A stretch of 64,000 nucleotides of DNA from Casuarina equisetifolia (Eukaryota > Streptophyta > Magnoliopsida > Fagales > Casuarinaceae), in contig CM052357.1 in the NCBI GenBank assembly GCA_028551475.1, positions 2,604,001-2,668,000 on the forward strand. Reading direction: 5' to 3'. A program made the translations under genes and the position numbers. The notes below the pieces were generated by a model. The model was not told the origin of the DNA, made no database searches, and saw only the letters and a program-made list of their open reading frames with translations. This document shows, one piece after another, positions 1-11,912 of this stretch (within the stretch, counting starts at the first letter, position 1; the number at the start of each line of letters is the position of its first letter).

Positions 1-515
1 AAAGAAATAAAAACTTTTATAGTAAATTAGGTAATTCCCTACTAAGAAATAAACTTCATAAGGTCATTATTATTTCATTTGTGAAAATACCACACATGTA
101 TGGAAAGTCTTGCGTGAACAGCAACGAAACCTTAAACATAGAGCCATTAGAAAGGGAAAATTCTTTGGTGCTCTTATTTGTATAAAATCTACAAATAGTG
201 GTAAATTGTTATGTTTTATGAATGTATAGATTGCTTTAATAAACTACATAAAATTATTGAAGTTTTTATAGTTGTTATGTGTATATTTACAATTTAATCC
301 ATGTCCATTCATAACAAAAATTGTGTGGAACAGGCAGGCAAAGACATAAGTTACGGTATCTAGTGTGAGAAACAGGAATAAAATAGTTAAAGAAGAAACC
401 TATCCAAGACTATTGAAATTAATATCAACTATAAAATTGATATGATTATAAAGATCTTTACACTCAATACTATACGGGGGATTCTGTGGTTATAAAATTT
501 GATGTGCTAGTGATC

Positions 516-1835
516 AACGACTATGTAGAAAAAATTCAACTCATCTGGGCTCACTTGGTAGTCAAGGTGGTTCTAAATCTCTTGATTTTTGTTCGGTGAA
601 TTTTATATTCAAGTGAATATGTCGAACAAGTAATATAATGACAAGAAAAATATTATTTCACAGAGATTGGTGATTACTAGACCAACTAATTACTAACAGT
701 GAATAACTCCTAGAATTTATCTAACAAATCCAATGATAGATGATAGATTAACTAACTAAATTTGAGAAACTAAATAAAAGAAATATGTTAGAGCATATGA
801 CTTCACCATAATTATTAGGTATTAATATTGATTATGTATGCTTGCAAGAGAGATAATATCTATGTGATGGTGGAATTTCTTAATTTATTTACTATCCTAT
901 GACTAGGTATAGCAAACCTACTTAGTTCATTAATTCACTATATCTTTATATGTGAATTGAAACAAACCAAATGCATTAGGATCAATGACCATTTCCAGTT
1001 TACACCGAAAGCCATACAATATGATATATGTCTATCCATATTTAATTTATGGTTACACATTACAAGAAGCAATTGCATATTATCTCCTGTCAGTCTCAAA
1101 CATGTAAATCATATCATTTAACTAGTAGCTAATCACTTAAAAGCATTAAAGACAGTAATATGCAACTTCACATAAATAAAATATCTTGCAAAATATAACA
1201 ATTATAAGATTTATACCATCATAATTATGTTACATTATAGCTTTAACAAAATTAAACGAAAATATAAAGAAATAATGAGGAAGAACAATAATAAAAAATA
1301 AAGAAAGCATCTTAAATTCAAGAACAAGAAGTCTGTCACCCTTTTTGTCTTCTTTTCAAGAAAACCTTGAATTCTTGGCTTTTCTCTTGAGTTATGCTCA
1401 ATTTCCTCCTCCTCCTTTTCTTTTGTCTCTTCTCTTTTCTTAAATAGGGTTTAGGTTTAGACCTATCTCCTATCCTAGTAGAACTGGGTTTTAAAGACCT
1501 AAAACAATTGAGTTTTGAACTTCTAAATTAATTAGGATTTGAATTCCTTACATGACTAGGTTTTTTATTTATTTAGAAAACCTAACAACAACAGAAAATT
1601 TAATAACAATCATCCAAAGCCCAAGCTTATCTTAACTTTCTTGATCTTGATATTACAATTTTGCCATACAATAAGCATCAGGTTTTCCATGTTCATCCCT
1701 TTTCTCCTTGCCTCCTTGTGCTACATAAACAAGATAAATTTAGGTAAATAAAGGGGAGTTTAAATGTTTTTACACAATTATTAAAATTATTTATTGCTTA
1801 AAATATTTAAAATAACTCTATAAAAATAGAGTTAT
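516..1835. mobile_element. Unclassified insertion of about 1.3 kb in unit 1
   Basis: Units 1 and 2 align up to about 515 and 13,163 and again from about 1,842 and 13,175, so about 1.3 kb is present only in unit 1. The segment is AT-rich, has no open frame above about 60 codons, and contains a pyrimidine-rich stretch at 1,375-1,440. It could be a solo LTR or a non-autonomous element. Target-site duplications could not be identified confidently, so the boundaries are approximate, and a deletion from unit 2 is possible instead. Confidence 0.35.
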
Positions 1836-2266
1836 CAATTCTAGTTTTGACACCCCTAACCCCAAAATTAATTGTGTAGTAAAGAAAGGGAAAATAAGAG
1901 CTAAAATTTTGTGAAACATCTTCAAGCATGATTACATGCATATTCTATGCTATTCTGGTGGTGATTCTATCCAAAAGGTTTCTAGCCTCCAGTTTTGGAA
2001 TAGATCTATCCATTCCCTCAAGTTCAAGCTTATCAAACAAATATTAAGTCAAAATCTTCTACCCAAGATCTTTAATTTTCTGAGGACTTTTAGGAAAAGA
2101 TAGCTAGTGTATATCAATCACCATTTTGTTCATAAATTACTTTCCATCTAAATATAAATTTAGGCTTTCAAAGTAAGAACAAATGTATCTCTAAAGAAGA
2201 AATTTAACTGGTGGCTTTATAAACTTGTAAAAAAACCAATCCTCTCCATCTGTGGTGAGAAATGGA

Positions 2267-2287
2267 CAACAGTTTTTTTTTTTTTTT
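2267..2287. repeat. Poly-T tract
   Basis: A simple T-rich run between the two unit 1 blocks, followed by the segment that is shared with unit 3 but missing from unit 2. Confidence 0.8.
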
Positions 2288-2551
2288 GAATTAAATGAAA
2301 AGTTTGTCTAAACTTGCGTTTGAGTTCAATTGTATTAGGTTCGCCGCTCACTATTTTGATATATTTTTTATATGGACTTTGAGATATACGAAAAGAAAAT
2401 AAAGAATTGAAAATAAGTGATTTTCTTTTTCATTTCTATGATACATGAGGGGTGGTTGTATAGGCACGCATGAAAGGGATAGATGACAAGACTACATGAA
2501 TTCTATGATTAGATCGTCTTTGATTCATTATGCACATCACGTATTTGGAGC

Positions 2552-2667
2552 TTTGTTTTTGCTTTTTTTTTTTTGTTTTTTTTGTTTTGTTTTGTTTTTT
2601 TTTTCCTGTTTTTGTTTTTGTTTTTGTTTTTTGTTTTTTGTTTTTTTTTTGTTTTTTTTTTTTTTTC
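2552..2667. repeat. T-rich low-complexity tract (T runs broken by G)
   Basis: About 115 bases made almost only of T runs with single G and few C interruptions. It gives a spurious frame of phenylalanine, leucine and cysteine. The neighbouring sequence is found in unit 3 (around 19,560) without this tract, so it is an expansion specific to unit 1. Confidence 0.9.
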
Positions 2668-3283
2668 GTTTTAATACAACAACAATTGTTGCTTGTCTTG
2701 GTGTAGAGAGTTGGTGATTTATTATTCTTGATTCCCTTTCTTTGATTCTTGGTTGTCTTTGTTAAGACTACTGATCAAGTTGGAGTGGATACGGATGAAA
2801 CACAACTACTTGTCAAAGAGAAAATGGAACTTACAGGCCAAGTGCTTTAGCAAATGGATGTATGACTTGTTGACTTGAGAGTAGAAAGGTATTTTGAATA
2901 ACACCATTCTAATATTTTTCTTGAGCAAGACGACAATTGATTTCAGTGTTCTTTGTCTACTTATGAATCACGTTAAGTGGCAAATTTATGTGATAGTATA
3001 ACTTGGTTGACCATTGGCATGCAACATTAAAATCACTTTATAATTGTTTCAACCAAGTGATTTTATAACAAAGAAAAGCCATTGATTGTATTTTGTGTCT
3101 AATGATGGACGTAAAAATTGCTGTTTGTTTCAAAATCTTCTAGAAAATAGGTGATTTTTACAAGTACAACAAAAGCAATAGTTTGACAAGTGTCTTTACA
3201 ACATGCATAATCTGCATCATAAAGTGCATGTAATTACATGCTGCTAGAAGCTCATATGAAAGCCTCTTGCTTTACTGAGTACT

Positions 3284-3895
3284 TTAGGTACCATTCTTTT
3301 TCTCTTTAAACCTCCAACTCAAGTTCTTAGCATGAGCATATATATTTTGAAAAAGCCAAAATACAAAGGTTTGCATATAAGAGTCACTCCATGGAGGCCT
3401 ATAATTCCCTAGACTAAGCATATCATTTTTGAAAGCATTTTTGCATGAACTTGGTAGGGAGCCTAATTGATAAAAAATTTGTACATCCAAGACATGATGG
3501 CCATGAGTTGTCAATTTATCTGCACTAGAATTCTTTTCTTTAAAACTTTGTCAAATTGTGGTGTGTGAGGGCAACGAGTTAACACATTGCTTTACATGCT
3601 TTAGGTGCCATATAGGTTTCTATCTATGTAGCATGCATTGCACTAAATAAAAAGAATTTGATTTGATTTGATTATGTTGGGAAATTGATTCCTAGCATGA
3701 CATAATTGAAGACCGGTGAGCAAAGCATGCACCTTGGCATGTGCACTACTTGCTTGGCCAAACTTAGTAGCAAATTCCCAAAGAATATTGCCATTATTGT
3801 CTCTTAATACCCCACCTCCTAACCTATTACCAACCACCTTATAACCATCTACATTAAGTTTAAGCTCACTAGGTGGAGTACTTTAGGTACCATCA
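3284..3895 (-). mobile_element. LINE-type RNase H domain relic (unit 1)
   Basis: Read on the minus strand, 3,895-3,643 gives a recognisable start of a plant LINE/RVT_3 RNase H domain: LKLNVDGYK, then GGGVLRDNNGN and ILWEFATKFG, then AHAKVHALLTGLQL. After stops it resumes at 3,560-3,284 with the usual end of that domain, SSADKLTTHGHHVL, then QLGSLPSSCKNAF and NDMLSLGNYR. Several stops and a missing middle make it non-functional. No reverse transcriptase part is visible nearby. The same relic occurs in unit 2, so the insertion came before the segmental duplication. Confidence 0.7.
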
Positions 3896-4255
3896 CATTC
3901 TACGTACCATATCTGAGAGAGTTGTTTGGACCAGAGTGCTAAAGTTTGTTTTGGATAAATAAGTTACCTAATCCATTAATTATTAGTAAGAAGACATGTC
4001 CTCACTAATTGTCCATCGTATTCACTAAGTACTTGAAGCATTTTTAGTGCACATCCTTTTAGCTTTCGTGGAAACGGTAACGCTGTTGGTAGGTGTATGA
4101 CTTAGTGGCAGGTTATGAAGAGACTTAGGAGGTACACCCAAATCCTCCATACCCTTTTGAAAACAATGGTTAAAAACAATGAACCAATATATAGAGGCTT
4201 CTAAAAAACAAAAGAAAGGCAAGTTTTAGTTTAAATTCAATGGCAATGTCTGTCA

Positions 4256-4870
4256 AGACATGTCAAATGAAGAAAAAGCGGCATCCTGGTGGTGCCTGCA
4301 TGCAAAGTCTTTGGTCTCTTAACCCTTTTGTCAAAAAGAGTCTTTCTGTTTCCATCGATAAAAGCTTCAACGGGCAATAAAAGCAATAACGACCTCAGTT
4401 TTGTGAGTTATCGATTGGCATATTTCCAGTGCATCAAGTCATTTTCCTGCTTTTCTACCATATCATCTTCGGTCGTCGCCATCATCTCCACCACCAGACG
4501 ACCGTTTTCCTCCGTGACTACAGCCACCGCGAAGACCACCATTGCTTTTCTTCACGTACGCATCATGTGTCGTGTCAACCAGGGCAGCTAATTAATTCAA
4601 AAAACAGTAAAGTTTACGGAATGTGGACGTGCGATTTGGAGGGGGTTATCCACTTTAAGGGCCAGAGCGGAGAAGGTGCGGGACACTGTCAGGGTGCGTG
4701 GGGCCGCCGTCGGTGGACTTTGAGAAGGAACTGATGGAGACCGGAAAGAGTAAGCTCCAAGATCTGCATTTACTGGCCAAAGCAAATCAAGCCGATGTCT
4801 TTTATTTTGCCGAGGCGGTTCCATCGTGATCGTACACTAACTTCAGCCTTAATTACTGTTATGAAATTCA
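4256..4870. other. Conserved GC-richer block, unit 1 copy
   Basis: About 600 bases conserved in all three units (also 15,270-15,935 and 20,535-21,190) and clearly richer in GC than its flanks. On the plus strand the copies share a short frame with FQCIKSFS, then TTRRPF and SVT.ATAKT. A 12-base difference between copies 1 and 3 keeps that frame, but copy 2 has a 2-base change that breaks it. It may be a former exon, a leader exon or a distal promoter of the small gene about 1.1 kb downstream. I do not recognise a product. Confidence 0.4.
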
Positions 4871-5879
4871 CCTAGTTACATGTAAAGACTCCACTTCAGC
4901 CCACTATTAGTAATTTAGTATATAACATCTTTAATTATACCATTTTTTCATATTAATTGTCTCTTTCTAAATGATTGATTTTAAATGAGGAAATTTGATA
5001 ATGTTTTCTTGTATTAAAGTTGAGTTTAAGTGCGATATATAATTATGGATTCAATTTCTTGTTCTATTTGTCCCATGGCTTTATCTTATTATTTTAGATA
5101 AGTGCATGCTTAAGGTGAAAGAATGTTTAAACACTTGTTGTTTCATATCAGTTATATTCTACACTAAAATCCTTCCTATTTATGTAGGCATTTCTTTCTT
5201 TTAATTATTGATTTTAAGGAAGGGAGTTGGACCATTTCTGACAATAGAATATTGAAGTTTCTTTTTAATAGTTCCAAGATATGGTATTATATGAGTTTCC
5301 TCATCTCTTAAAGGATCTATGAGCACACGTGAATTTTGATATATACTTTCAGGAGCCATACTTTAGAAGGAAGTTCCCTATATTTTGGCTTGGAATTTGT
5401 AAAATAGAAAGCTTCTATTACTCTTCTATTTAATCATGTCGAAAAAAAGGGAGGGTAACCTATCAACGCAGCGTAAGAAGATAAATGATGAACAAAAGCA
5501 GTTTAAAAAATGGTGTGCCTTAAACTTAATCTCATCTTGATATTTGCTTTAATATGAATGACATGTATTTTTCTTTCCAAATTAATTTTGGAAAGAAATA
5601 AACTTTCTAAAATTGTATTAGAGTTTGATTCAAGTGTAATATCCCTTCACTTGTGTATTTAAATCATTATCATAAATGTTCTTTTTAACTCAAAACAAGG
5701 AAATTTGTTAAAAAATTGTGTATTTTACATAAATATGTCTTAATATACACTTTATGTATCCTTTATTATATATATTAAGAGTGAAATAAATTTTATATCA
5801 ATCCCATTTCATTTGCCCACCCAAAAAATGTCAAGATTGTCATTGCACGAAAACCAGGGCTATAAGCTAACAAAGCTTC

Positions 5880-5887
5880 TATATAAA
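5880..5887 (+). promoter_or_regulatory. TATA box of the unit 1 small-gene copy
   Basis: TATATAAA in the context CTTCTATATAAATGG, about 95 bases before the inherited ATG. The same motif at the same place in unit 2 shows that the core promoter survives although the gene behind it is broken. Confidence 0.6.
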
Positions 5888-5982
5888 TGGAATCCCACAA
5901 AGCCAATCTTTGCAACATGATCTCGCTTCCCTGTCACACATGCAAAGCTGAGCTTGTAGGTCACATATCCAAGCCCAGTAAC

Positions 5983-6243
5983 ATGGCTGAAAATCTGCCC
6001 TCCTAAGCATTCATCGTTTGTCAGCAGTTGCACAGCGTCGTTTTGGTTCTGTTTTTCAGGCTTCCTAATAACTTGGAAACAGTTTACGAAGAAGAAACGG
6101 AAAGCGAAAACGAAGGCATGGAGGCGTGTCAGGCATCAGCGTCATCGTTCTTGGAGCTGCAATCAACGTATTTTTTGGAAGCCCCTGCCGGCTTATGGTC
6201 CAAGTTATTGACAGAACGTGCAAACTCAGTACAGCGCAGATGA
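5983..6243 (+). pseudogene. Pseudogene copy of the 95-98 aa VAP/EE small-protein gene
   Basis: Homologous to the open copies at 16,672 and 21,679. The ATG and three codons remain, but about 50 bases after them are deleted, apparently between two similar GAAAAyCT-type stretches, which removes residues of about 5-19. A further one-base gain near 6,055 with an in-frame stop (CTTCCTAATAAC) breaks the frame before the E-E part. The distal part still reads LETVYEEETESENEG and then CQASASSFLELQS in one frame. A TATA box remains upstream. It is either dead or encodes only a short peptide. Confidence 0.75.
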
Positions 6244-6414
6244 TAAGCATAATTCTCGTTAAGCCTAAGCAAATGGATCACATCTACAGTCTCAACAAGT
6301 CCTGGTCTTCTGACAAACCCTTCGGGACTTTGTTGGAGAAAAAACGAGAACAAAAAAGGGAGAAAATACATGAAAAGATAGTGCAGCTTTAGACGCTCTC
6401 AGCTTTCATAGCCC

Positions 6415-6672
6415 TCAGTGGTCGAAGATGGAAAAAGATCTCTGGACCTCTTTGAGTAAGTATTTGGTGTTTGAAGCGGCAGCAGCTGAAGAAGCAGCAG
6501 TGGGAGATGCAGAGGAAGAAGATGGTGAACATATTGGAGATGCAGCTCGAGAATCATCTCTTTCTTCTTCATTGATGGTATCCATCATCCGGGATGCTCT
6601 TTGCCGCATGACACTTACATACTGCGGCGGTGCAACTTCTGTGATAAACCTTGCAATGCGAGAGTTTGCCAT
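6415..6672 (-). CDS. 85-aa uncharacterised plant protein with EVAP...EEE signature
   Basis: The protein starts MANSRIARFITEVAPPQYVS and continues with basic residues (MRQRASRMM) to DTINEEERDD at residues 31-40. A Ser/Ala-rich linker follows (about 41-68), then a C-terminal KYLLKEVQRSFSIFDH-like segment. There is no signal peptide or membrane span. The frame is open upstream to an ATG at 6,774, but a TATAAA lies at 6,784-6,779, so the mRNA should begin near 6,750 and the ATG at 6,672 is the likely start. I recognise the N-terminal pattern as typical of small intronless plant proteins of unknown function. It lies about 170 bases from the end of the unit 1 pseudogene, in convergent orientation. 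Function is unknown; cytosolic or nuclear location is an inference. Confidence 0.75.
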   Translation of the reverse strand: MANSRIARFITEVAPPQYVSVMRQRASRMMDTINEEERDDSRAASPICSPSSSSASPTAASSAAAASNTKYLLKEVQRSFSIFDH

Positions 6673-6778
6673 TTTATTTTTCTGTAAAACGAAGAGAAAA
6701 GAACGAAATCCCAAGAAGGAGAAGATCAAGGAGAAAGGATTTGTTGCGGATGAGCATGAGCAGAGGCATGACATGGGA

Positions 6779-6784
6779 TTTATA
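6779..6784 (-). promoter_or_regulatory. TATA box of the 85-aa gene
   Basis: TATAAA on the minus strand (context GGCCTTATAAATCCC). It lies 107 bases before the ATG at 6,672 and overlaps the region of the upstream in-frame ATG at 6,774, which argues against that ATG as the start. Confidence 0.6.
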
Positions 6785-6799
6785 AGGCCATGGAAGGCT

Positions 6800-8689
6800 T
6801 AGATTGAGTCAAGAGTCTTGTCAGGGTTCAACCAAATCTGGCCGTTGGTGCCGCCTCTTGCTTTTGCTATTAATTGCAGGAGCCTGATGTTTCCAGGAAA
6901 TTGTCAGTGACAAGCTCAGCTAGGGACCATATATCGTTATGTGTCCAAGCATGAATGGGAAATGAGATATCGCTAAGGATATGCTTCTTGTTTGGATTGA
7001 TAATTCCAAGTTTACACTTTTCTCTGGAAAATTTGGGCTGCCTGTTGTAACGCCATGTTTCGGTTTGTTTGTCTTAACTTTTGACCTGAAAATGAAGATA
7101 ATTTTTCTTCGCAAAATCTTTCCACTTCTGTGAAACTAGGTTTTACTTTGGTGGCTGATGTTTGAAAGCCCTACTTCCTTTGACGTGAAGAGAGGGAAGA
7201 AAGTGAGTCAGGATAGTAATGATATGATATTGGAATTGTTCTTAACGCACCATCTCATTTTGAATGTGACGAAATTATAAAAGTTTTGTTCACAAATGAG
7301 AAAATGACGAGATAAATCACAAAACCCCGGTTTATGATTATATGTCATCTTTGATACTATGTAAGAAAAAACATAATTTTTGTTTTTAAAATTGATAGAC
7401 AAAGAAAATATATATTAAGATATTGATGAAATGAAATAACTATTATTTTTAGTAGTTAAGATTCATTCTTTGTGAAGTTTTGCATGGTTTTCGTTTTCAC
7501 TGGTTGAGATGATTCAGACACCGGTTTGCTTTCAAAAACCTTTTGATCCTTCACTTTCATTCCCTTTGTTCTTCTCCGGTTATGTTTGAATTACCAAACT
7601 GATTAGTACTGTAACATAAGTTCAAAACCTGTGAGTCTTCAAGTAATGATATAAGTGTGAATTCACAAGGAAGCATGCTTTCGTTCAAGGGTACTGAAAT
7701 TGTCTATCAGGTTGTCGGTAAACTGCGCTATAACGTTCTAAATAAGTGCACCAAAGAATTTTTCTGATAAATACGTATAGAATTTTTGGCTTCAAAAAGT
7801 TTGGCTCCTTGATGAACTAAGAAAGAAACATTCTTTGGATGCAGATCATGTTCAAACAGTTCTTTAATCTTTTTTTTTTTGGGTAAAAAAGTTGCATTAA
7901 TAAAAATTAGTGTCTAAAAACATAGGAGTATATCCTAACTTTACAAGAGTTATGAAAGTTATGAAAAAGTAAAAGTTGAAAGCCTCCAAATATTATTCAA
8001 AATAATATTTCTTCAAGAGATCTGTAATCTTATTTACTTAAAACTAAAGCTTTTGTGTTCCTGGTATGAGACGGCAGCTACACCAAATCTTCAAAAGGAT
8101 TTAGACGGATTTCTCCACCGAGCAATGGTGGTTGAGGAGACTTGCAACCCACAAGCTGTTGGAACATTCTATTTGTGCCTTTTCATAACAAACAAGCACT
8201 AGTTCCAAAAAGTTGCAGTAAATGTTCTTTGAAAAATTGAATCCTGTTTAAGGAATTCGATCCAACATTTAAAAATTTTAACCCATAGAAGAAAGAAAGA
8301 ATAGAAATATAGCCGAAATTCAAATATTATTTGTTTTCATATTAAAATATTTTATCGATAAACAAATACAGCTCCTTATATGGAAAATGATATTCCTTAT
8401 CAATCAGTGATTAGCAAACAATTAGGAAATATGAGATTGAATCCTGCTCATGGAAAAGAAAAGGTTTTTAATAAACAGGAATTTCCGAAGTTTAGGTTAA
8501 GCATTGAACAAAAAGACAAGAATTACTAACCAGAATAGGAGAAGGAAAGAAAACAGAAAATCGCCTGATACGACAGTTTTGAGGACCGAACAAATGCCAA
8601 AGCCCGTACCGATTGATTAGTCAGTGGTCCTCCAATTCATGTGCCCTGAAACTAATATAGTATTTTAACAGGACGATGTAGACTCCTCA
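6800..8689. other. Intergenic, no gene seen
   Basis: AT-rich intergenic DNA. Frames here are short and lack splice or promoter context. A short poly-T run lies at about 7,867-7,880. No RNA gene or element was recognised. Confidence 0.6.
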
Positions 8690-9113
8690 ACGATTTCATC
8701 GCTGTTCTCTTGTACCTCCGCAATTTAAGTCTGTCTTCGTTGAACCCGTCATTTTCCCTCCTTTTCTGCAACAACTTACCCTCTTATCCATGGCAGGAAT
8801 AGTTCTGTAGACCTCGTTACAAGCTCGTGGTCCACAATGACTCTTACAGTCAGAACTTTTGTGGGCTTTCTTGGTTGTTTCCTGTTTGTTTTCTCTCGGC
8901 ACATGGGGAGATGTCGACAAGAGATAATAATGGTAAGTGCGGTGCCGACTGCAGGGCGGCAGCAGTGGAGGTAGACTGTGGTGATGGAAACCCCATGTTG
9001 TTTGGCCACAAGAAGTAAGTAGCTGGCTGATGCATAATGGACCACACCGCAGCTTTGATGCATGGTGTACGAACATGTACATTAAGTTTGTGTGCATGTG
9101 TTGATGCTTTCAT
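8690..9113. other. GC-richer segment, possible unrecognised small gene
   Basis: Base composition rises here and several overlapping frames are open on both strands. On the plus strand an ATG at 8,837 begins a hydrophobic start (MTLTVRTFVGFLGCFLF) that resembles a signal peptide, and a donor-like ATG|GTAAGTG lies at 8,932. On the minus strand a 133-codon frame with several cysteines (DCKSHCGPRAC) has a donor-like GGGTAAGTTG near 8,777. I could not match either to a known family and cannot decide the strand. Confidence 0.2.
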
Positions 9114-10461
9114 GGCTAATGTTAGGTGACTTTAGTTTTTAGAAAGGTTTTTTAGGAATAAGCTCTTTAAAAAGGTATTCAAACTCATGGTTCAGGTATA
9201 AAGCTTTCTTTTGGTATCATTTAGGAGTGTCTACAACTTTATTTAATGGTGATCGTGAGGAAAGAATATGTTGGAATATCTTATGTTGCTTGCAATCTTT
9301 TTTTATATGTGAAGAAATTGCCTCCTCTTCTTACAAGCTAGTTTTGTGAGATGAAACTCATCCTTCAAGAGTAAGATGGATTTTGATGCATCTCATGATT
9401 TTGATACATGACCTCTTTGATATCCCTTACACACCCCAGAAATTCATCTCATAGGAATTGTAAGAAGGAAAGCGGGGACGGAAAGGACAAGCAAGATAAC
9501 TGGAATGTCCCATATTAATTTCAAATTGTGATGGAACTCTTTTTGTTGAATTGTTAAGAATTATATATTACTAATTGAAATACAAAATATGTAGTTGCAA
9601 CATCATCATCTAAGCTTAATAACTACATCTGAAAATTTTTAGAATTCTTATAAAAATTTATTATAATTTATAGGTTATATCATCTTGATTGATGAAATCT
9701 TACCATTTATGTCCTTAATTTTTGTAACAATAGTTGTGCTTTCTATGCTTTTACCATTCAATCTACTTCTATTTTTTTCATTTCAATTTTAATACAATGT
9801 GGTTTTGAAAAATACATTTAGTAGGCTTGTTGCAAAACTTTCACTTTTAGTAACCTTGATCATTTAATGTACTTCTTTTTTTCATTGTTCAATCCTTCAA
9901 TATAATTTATTAATACCTAGTAGAGTCCTCCAAATATAATTAATAAACCTACAATTAAAGAATAAATGATTTTGTGATTCTTATTGCTAGTAAAAGTTGC
10001 ATTGTTGATCCATTGAGTTGTTTCATATAACTACTTGACTTGCTGTGATTAGTTTGCCTTTTTAAATGATTTAGCAAATAAAATTATTCTTTGGAACTCT
10101 TTATTTGTATATCAATCTTGCCTATTCAATTTCTTCTTTACTCTTTCCTAACTTTGAATTCTTACTTGTGGTAGAATTGTTACATATGAAAGAATTGTCT
10201 CATTCCCTACAAGTTGATTTAAAGAAGAAAAACTTTCCAATAGCACTAGTAATGAAGAACATAAATATAAGTTTCTTTGATTTTTCAATCTAACAAGGAT
10301 GAAAAGAATTTTGCATAGATTCGGCATCCTACTCTAAACAAACAGAGATTCTTAACTTAGATGCTCACTTTAGGAGGTCCAAGTCAAATCAAGATTCTTC
10401 TCTTCAAGATTGGCCTTTCCAGGATTACCTTGTTAACTAATCACGAGCAACTGTAGCAGGT
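9114..10461. other. Intergenic, AT-rich, no gene seen
   Basis: No supported gene. The stretch 9,540-10,300 is strongly AT-rich with only short frames. Confidence 0.6.
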
Positions 10462-10797
10462 TCATGTCAAACTGCTCCACATGTCAGGCATATCATTCAT
10501 AGCTTTAAACGTCGAGTGATAACGATGATGCCAACGACAGTCAAGAAGACAAGGATAGCGACAAAGACTACCTTTTTGAGAACGTGGTGGTGGCCATCTA
10601 TCCCTTCCAATTTTTGCTTTGACACGATACTTTGGTAATGGAAAATCAAGTTTAAAGGCAAAACTGTAATAAATTTGAGAGGAAATTGCAACTAAAATCT
10701 TGGTTCTGTAACCAATGATTAAGAAAAAGAAGATAACGCTTTTCTTTTCTTTAGCAGTGGACCCATACTTTGGACGGAAAGGAAGAAAGCTACGCAT
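10462..10797 (-). other. Possible terminal exon with a single membrane span
   Basis: Two overlapping minus-strand frames. One ends with KKVVFVAILVFLTVVGIIVI, then TRRLKL and a stop at about 10,497: a clean hydrophobic segment of about 20 residues followed by a basic end, as in a tail-anchored or single-span protein. Acceptor-like TTGGTTACAG and TTATTACAG lie upstream, so it could be a last exon. No family is recognised and no first exon was found. Confidence 0.2.
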
Positions 10798-11748
10798 GAA
10801 TTAATGCAGATTAACAGTCCAACTAATCAATCAGCTTGGGAGAGAGGAAAACCTAAGTCAGAAATGAAGTCAGCCGTGATAAGGAACAGATAGAAAAAGG
10901 AACCTAGAATAGGATTAAAAGAAAAGTATAAACACATGATCGGATACGTAATTGGCCAGTTTCCTCATTTTAAACTCAGTTTTGCCCAAAATCAAACCAT
11001 CAATTCTAACATATTTGAGTGACAAAACTCTGAAGATTTTGGAACCTTTTCACCTTTAATATAGTAGCTCTTTGCTCAAGGAGAAAAGAAAAGAACTTAT
11101 AACAATTAAGTTCACAATCATAATTTCTGCCATTATGAGACATACAACCTTTGTAGTGGATATTAACAACCTTAAAACATTAACGTCATGCTGCCATTAC
11201 AGAAAGGTCGTAAAATTTTACTATACAAAGTATAAAGGATATTGCTGACGATAGGACAAGGGATTAAACCTTTGGTGGGAATGCACTATCTTTGCATGAA
11301 CAGTTTGTTCACAAGAAATCCAGCTGGTACCTTTATCCAGGAATCTAATTACTTCTTGTAAGGGTGATGGTATACGGGTTCTTACTTATTACAGAAAATT
11401 TTAAATTTTCCTTTGTGAAGGTCCTTTCAGGGGTCAACTCTTAACAATCTCTTCTCTCTTCTTCACAGAGAAGATTATTTATTTATTTATTTGTATTGAG
11501 TAGTTAATTAATATGGTTTCCTTCAAAAATATTTCATAGCCTCCTGCCATTTGAAGTTTTTACGCTCTTTCCTTAACATCAACATATCTTCATGTGGGAT
11601 TTGAACTCACAATTTTATCTTCCACTCTCTAATTTTGACAATGGAAAAGAAGATTAAAATTGAAAGTATGTTTGTTGCTAGCTAGCTAATATATGTAGTG
11701 AGCTAGTGGGAACTCCGACAAAAGGCATTTGGCCTTATAACTTTGCAT
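10798..11748. other. Intergenic, no gene seen
   Basis: AT-rich with an ATTT repeat at about 11,470-11,490. No supported gene or RNA. Confidence 0.55.
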
Positions 11749-11912
11749 TTAGAGGACTCCACAGATGACAACAAAAACACCACCCGTCTTGTGATCAACT
11801 TCTTTCACATGTCCTACCCAGAAAGGTAGTTGCTCCAAGCATTCAAATCTTTGTCCTTTCCGAATGTTCAATCGAACATAGTTAATATTTTTTTTATTAA
11901 TACATTGTGTTA

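Larger units (their letters stand above)
1..6243. repeat. Tandem segmental duplication, unit 1
   Basis: Collinear with unit 2 (12,755-16,960) and, from about 2,330, with unit 3 (19,330-21,975). The first 510 bases match 12,755-13,165, 1,842-2,050 match 13,170-13,390, and 2,750-4,240 match 13,400-15,300. The unit carries a LINE relic, a conserved GC-richer block and a dead copy of the small gene. It is cut by the left edge of the window and has at least one insertion of about 1.3 kb not found in unit 2. The copies are aligned by eye and identity was not calculated. After about 6,243 it diverges from the other units. Confidence 0.8.

Noticed and set aside
2496-2717. 73-codon open frame, very rich in F, L and C
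   Set aside because: It is the translation of the T/G low-complexity tract and is not shared with the other units.
6673-6774. N-terminal extension of the 85-aa protein from the upstream ATG
   Set aside because: The TATA box at 6,779-6,784 puts the expected transcript start at or after this ATG, and the Cys/Phe-rich extension does not look like the rest of the protein.
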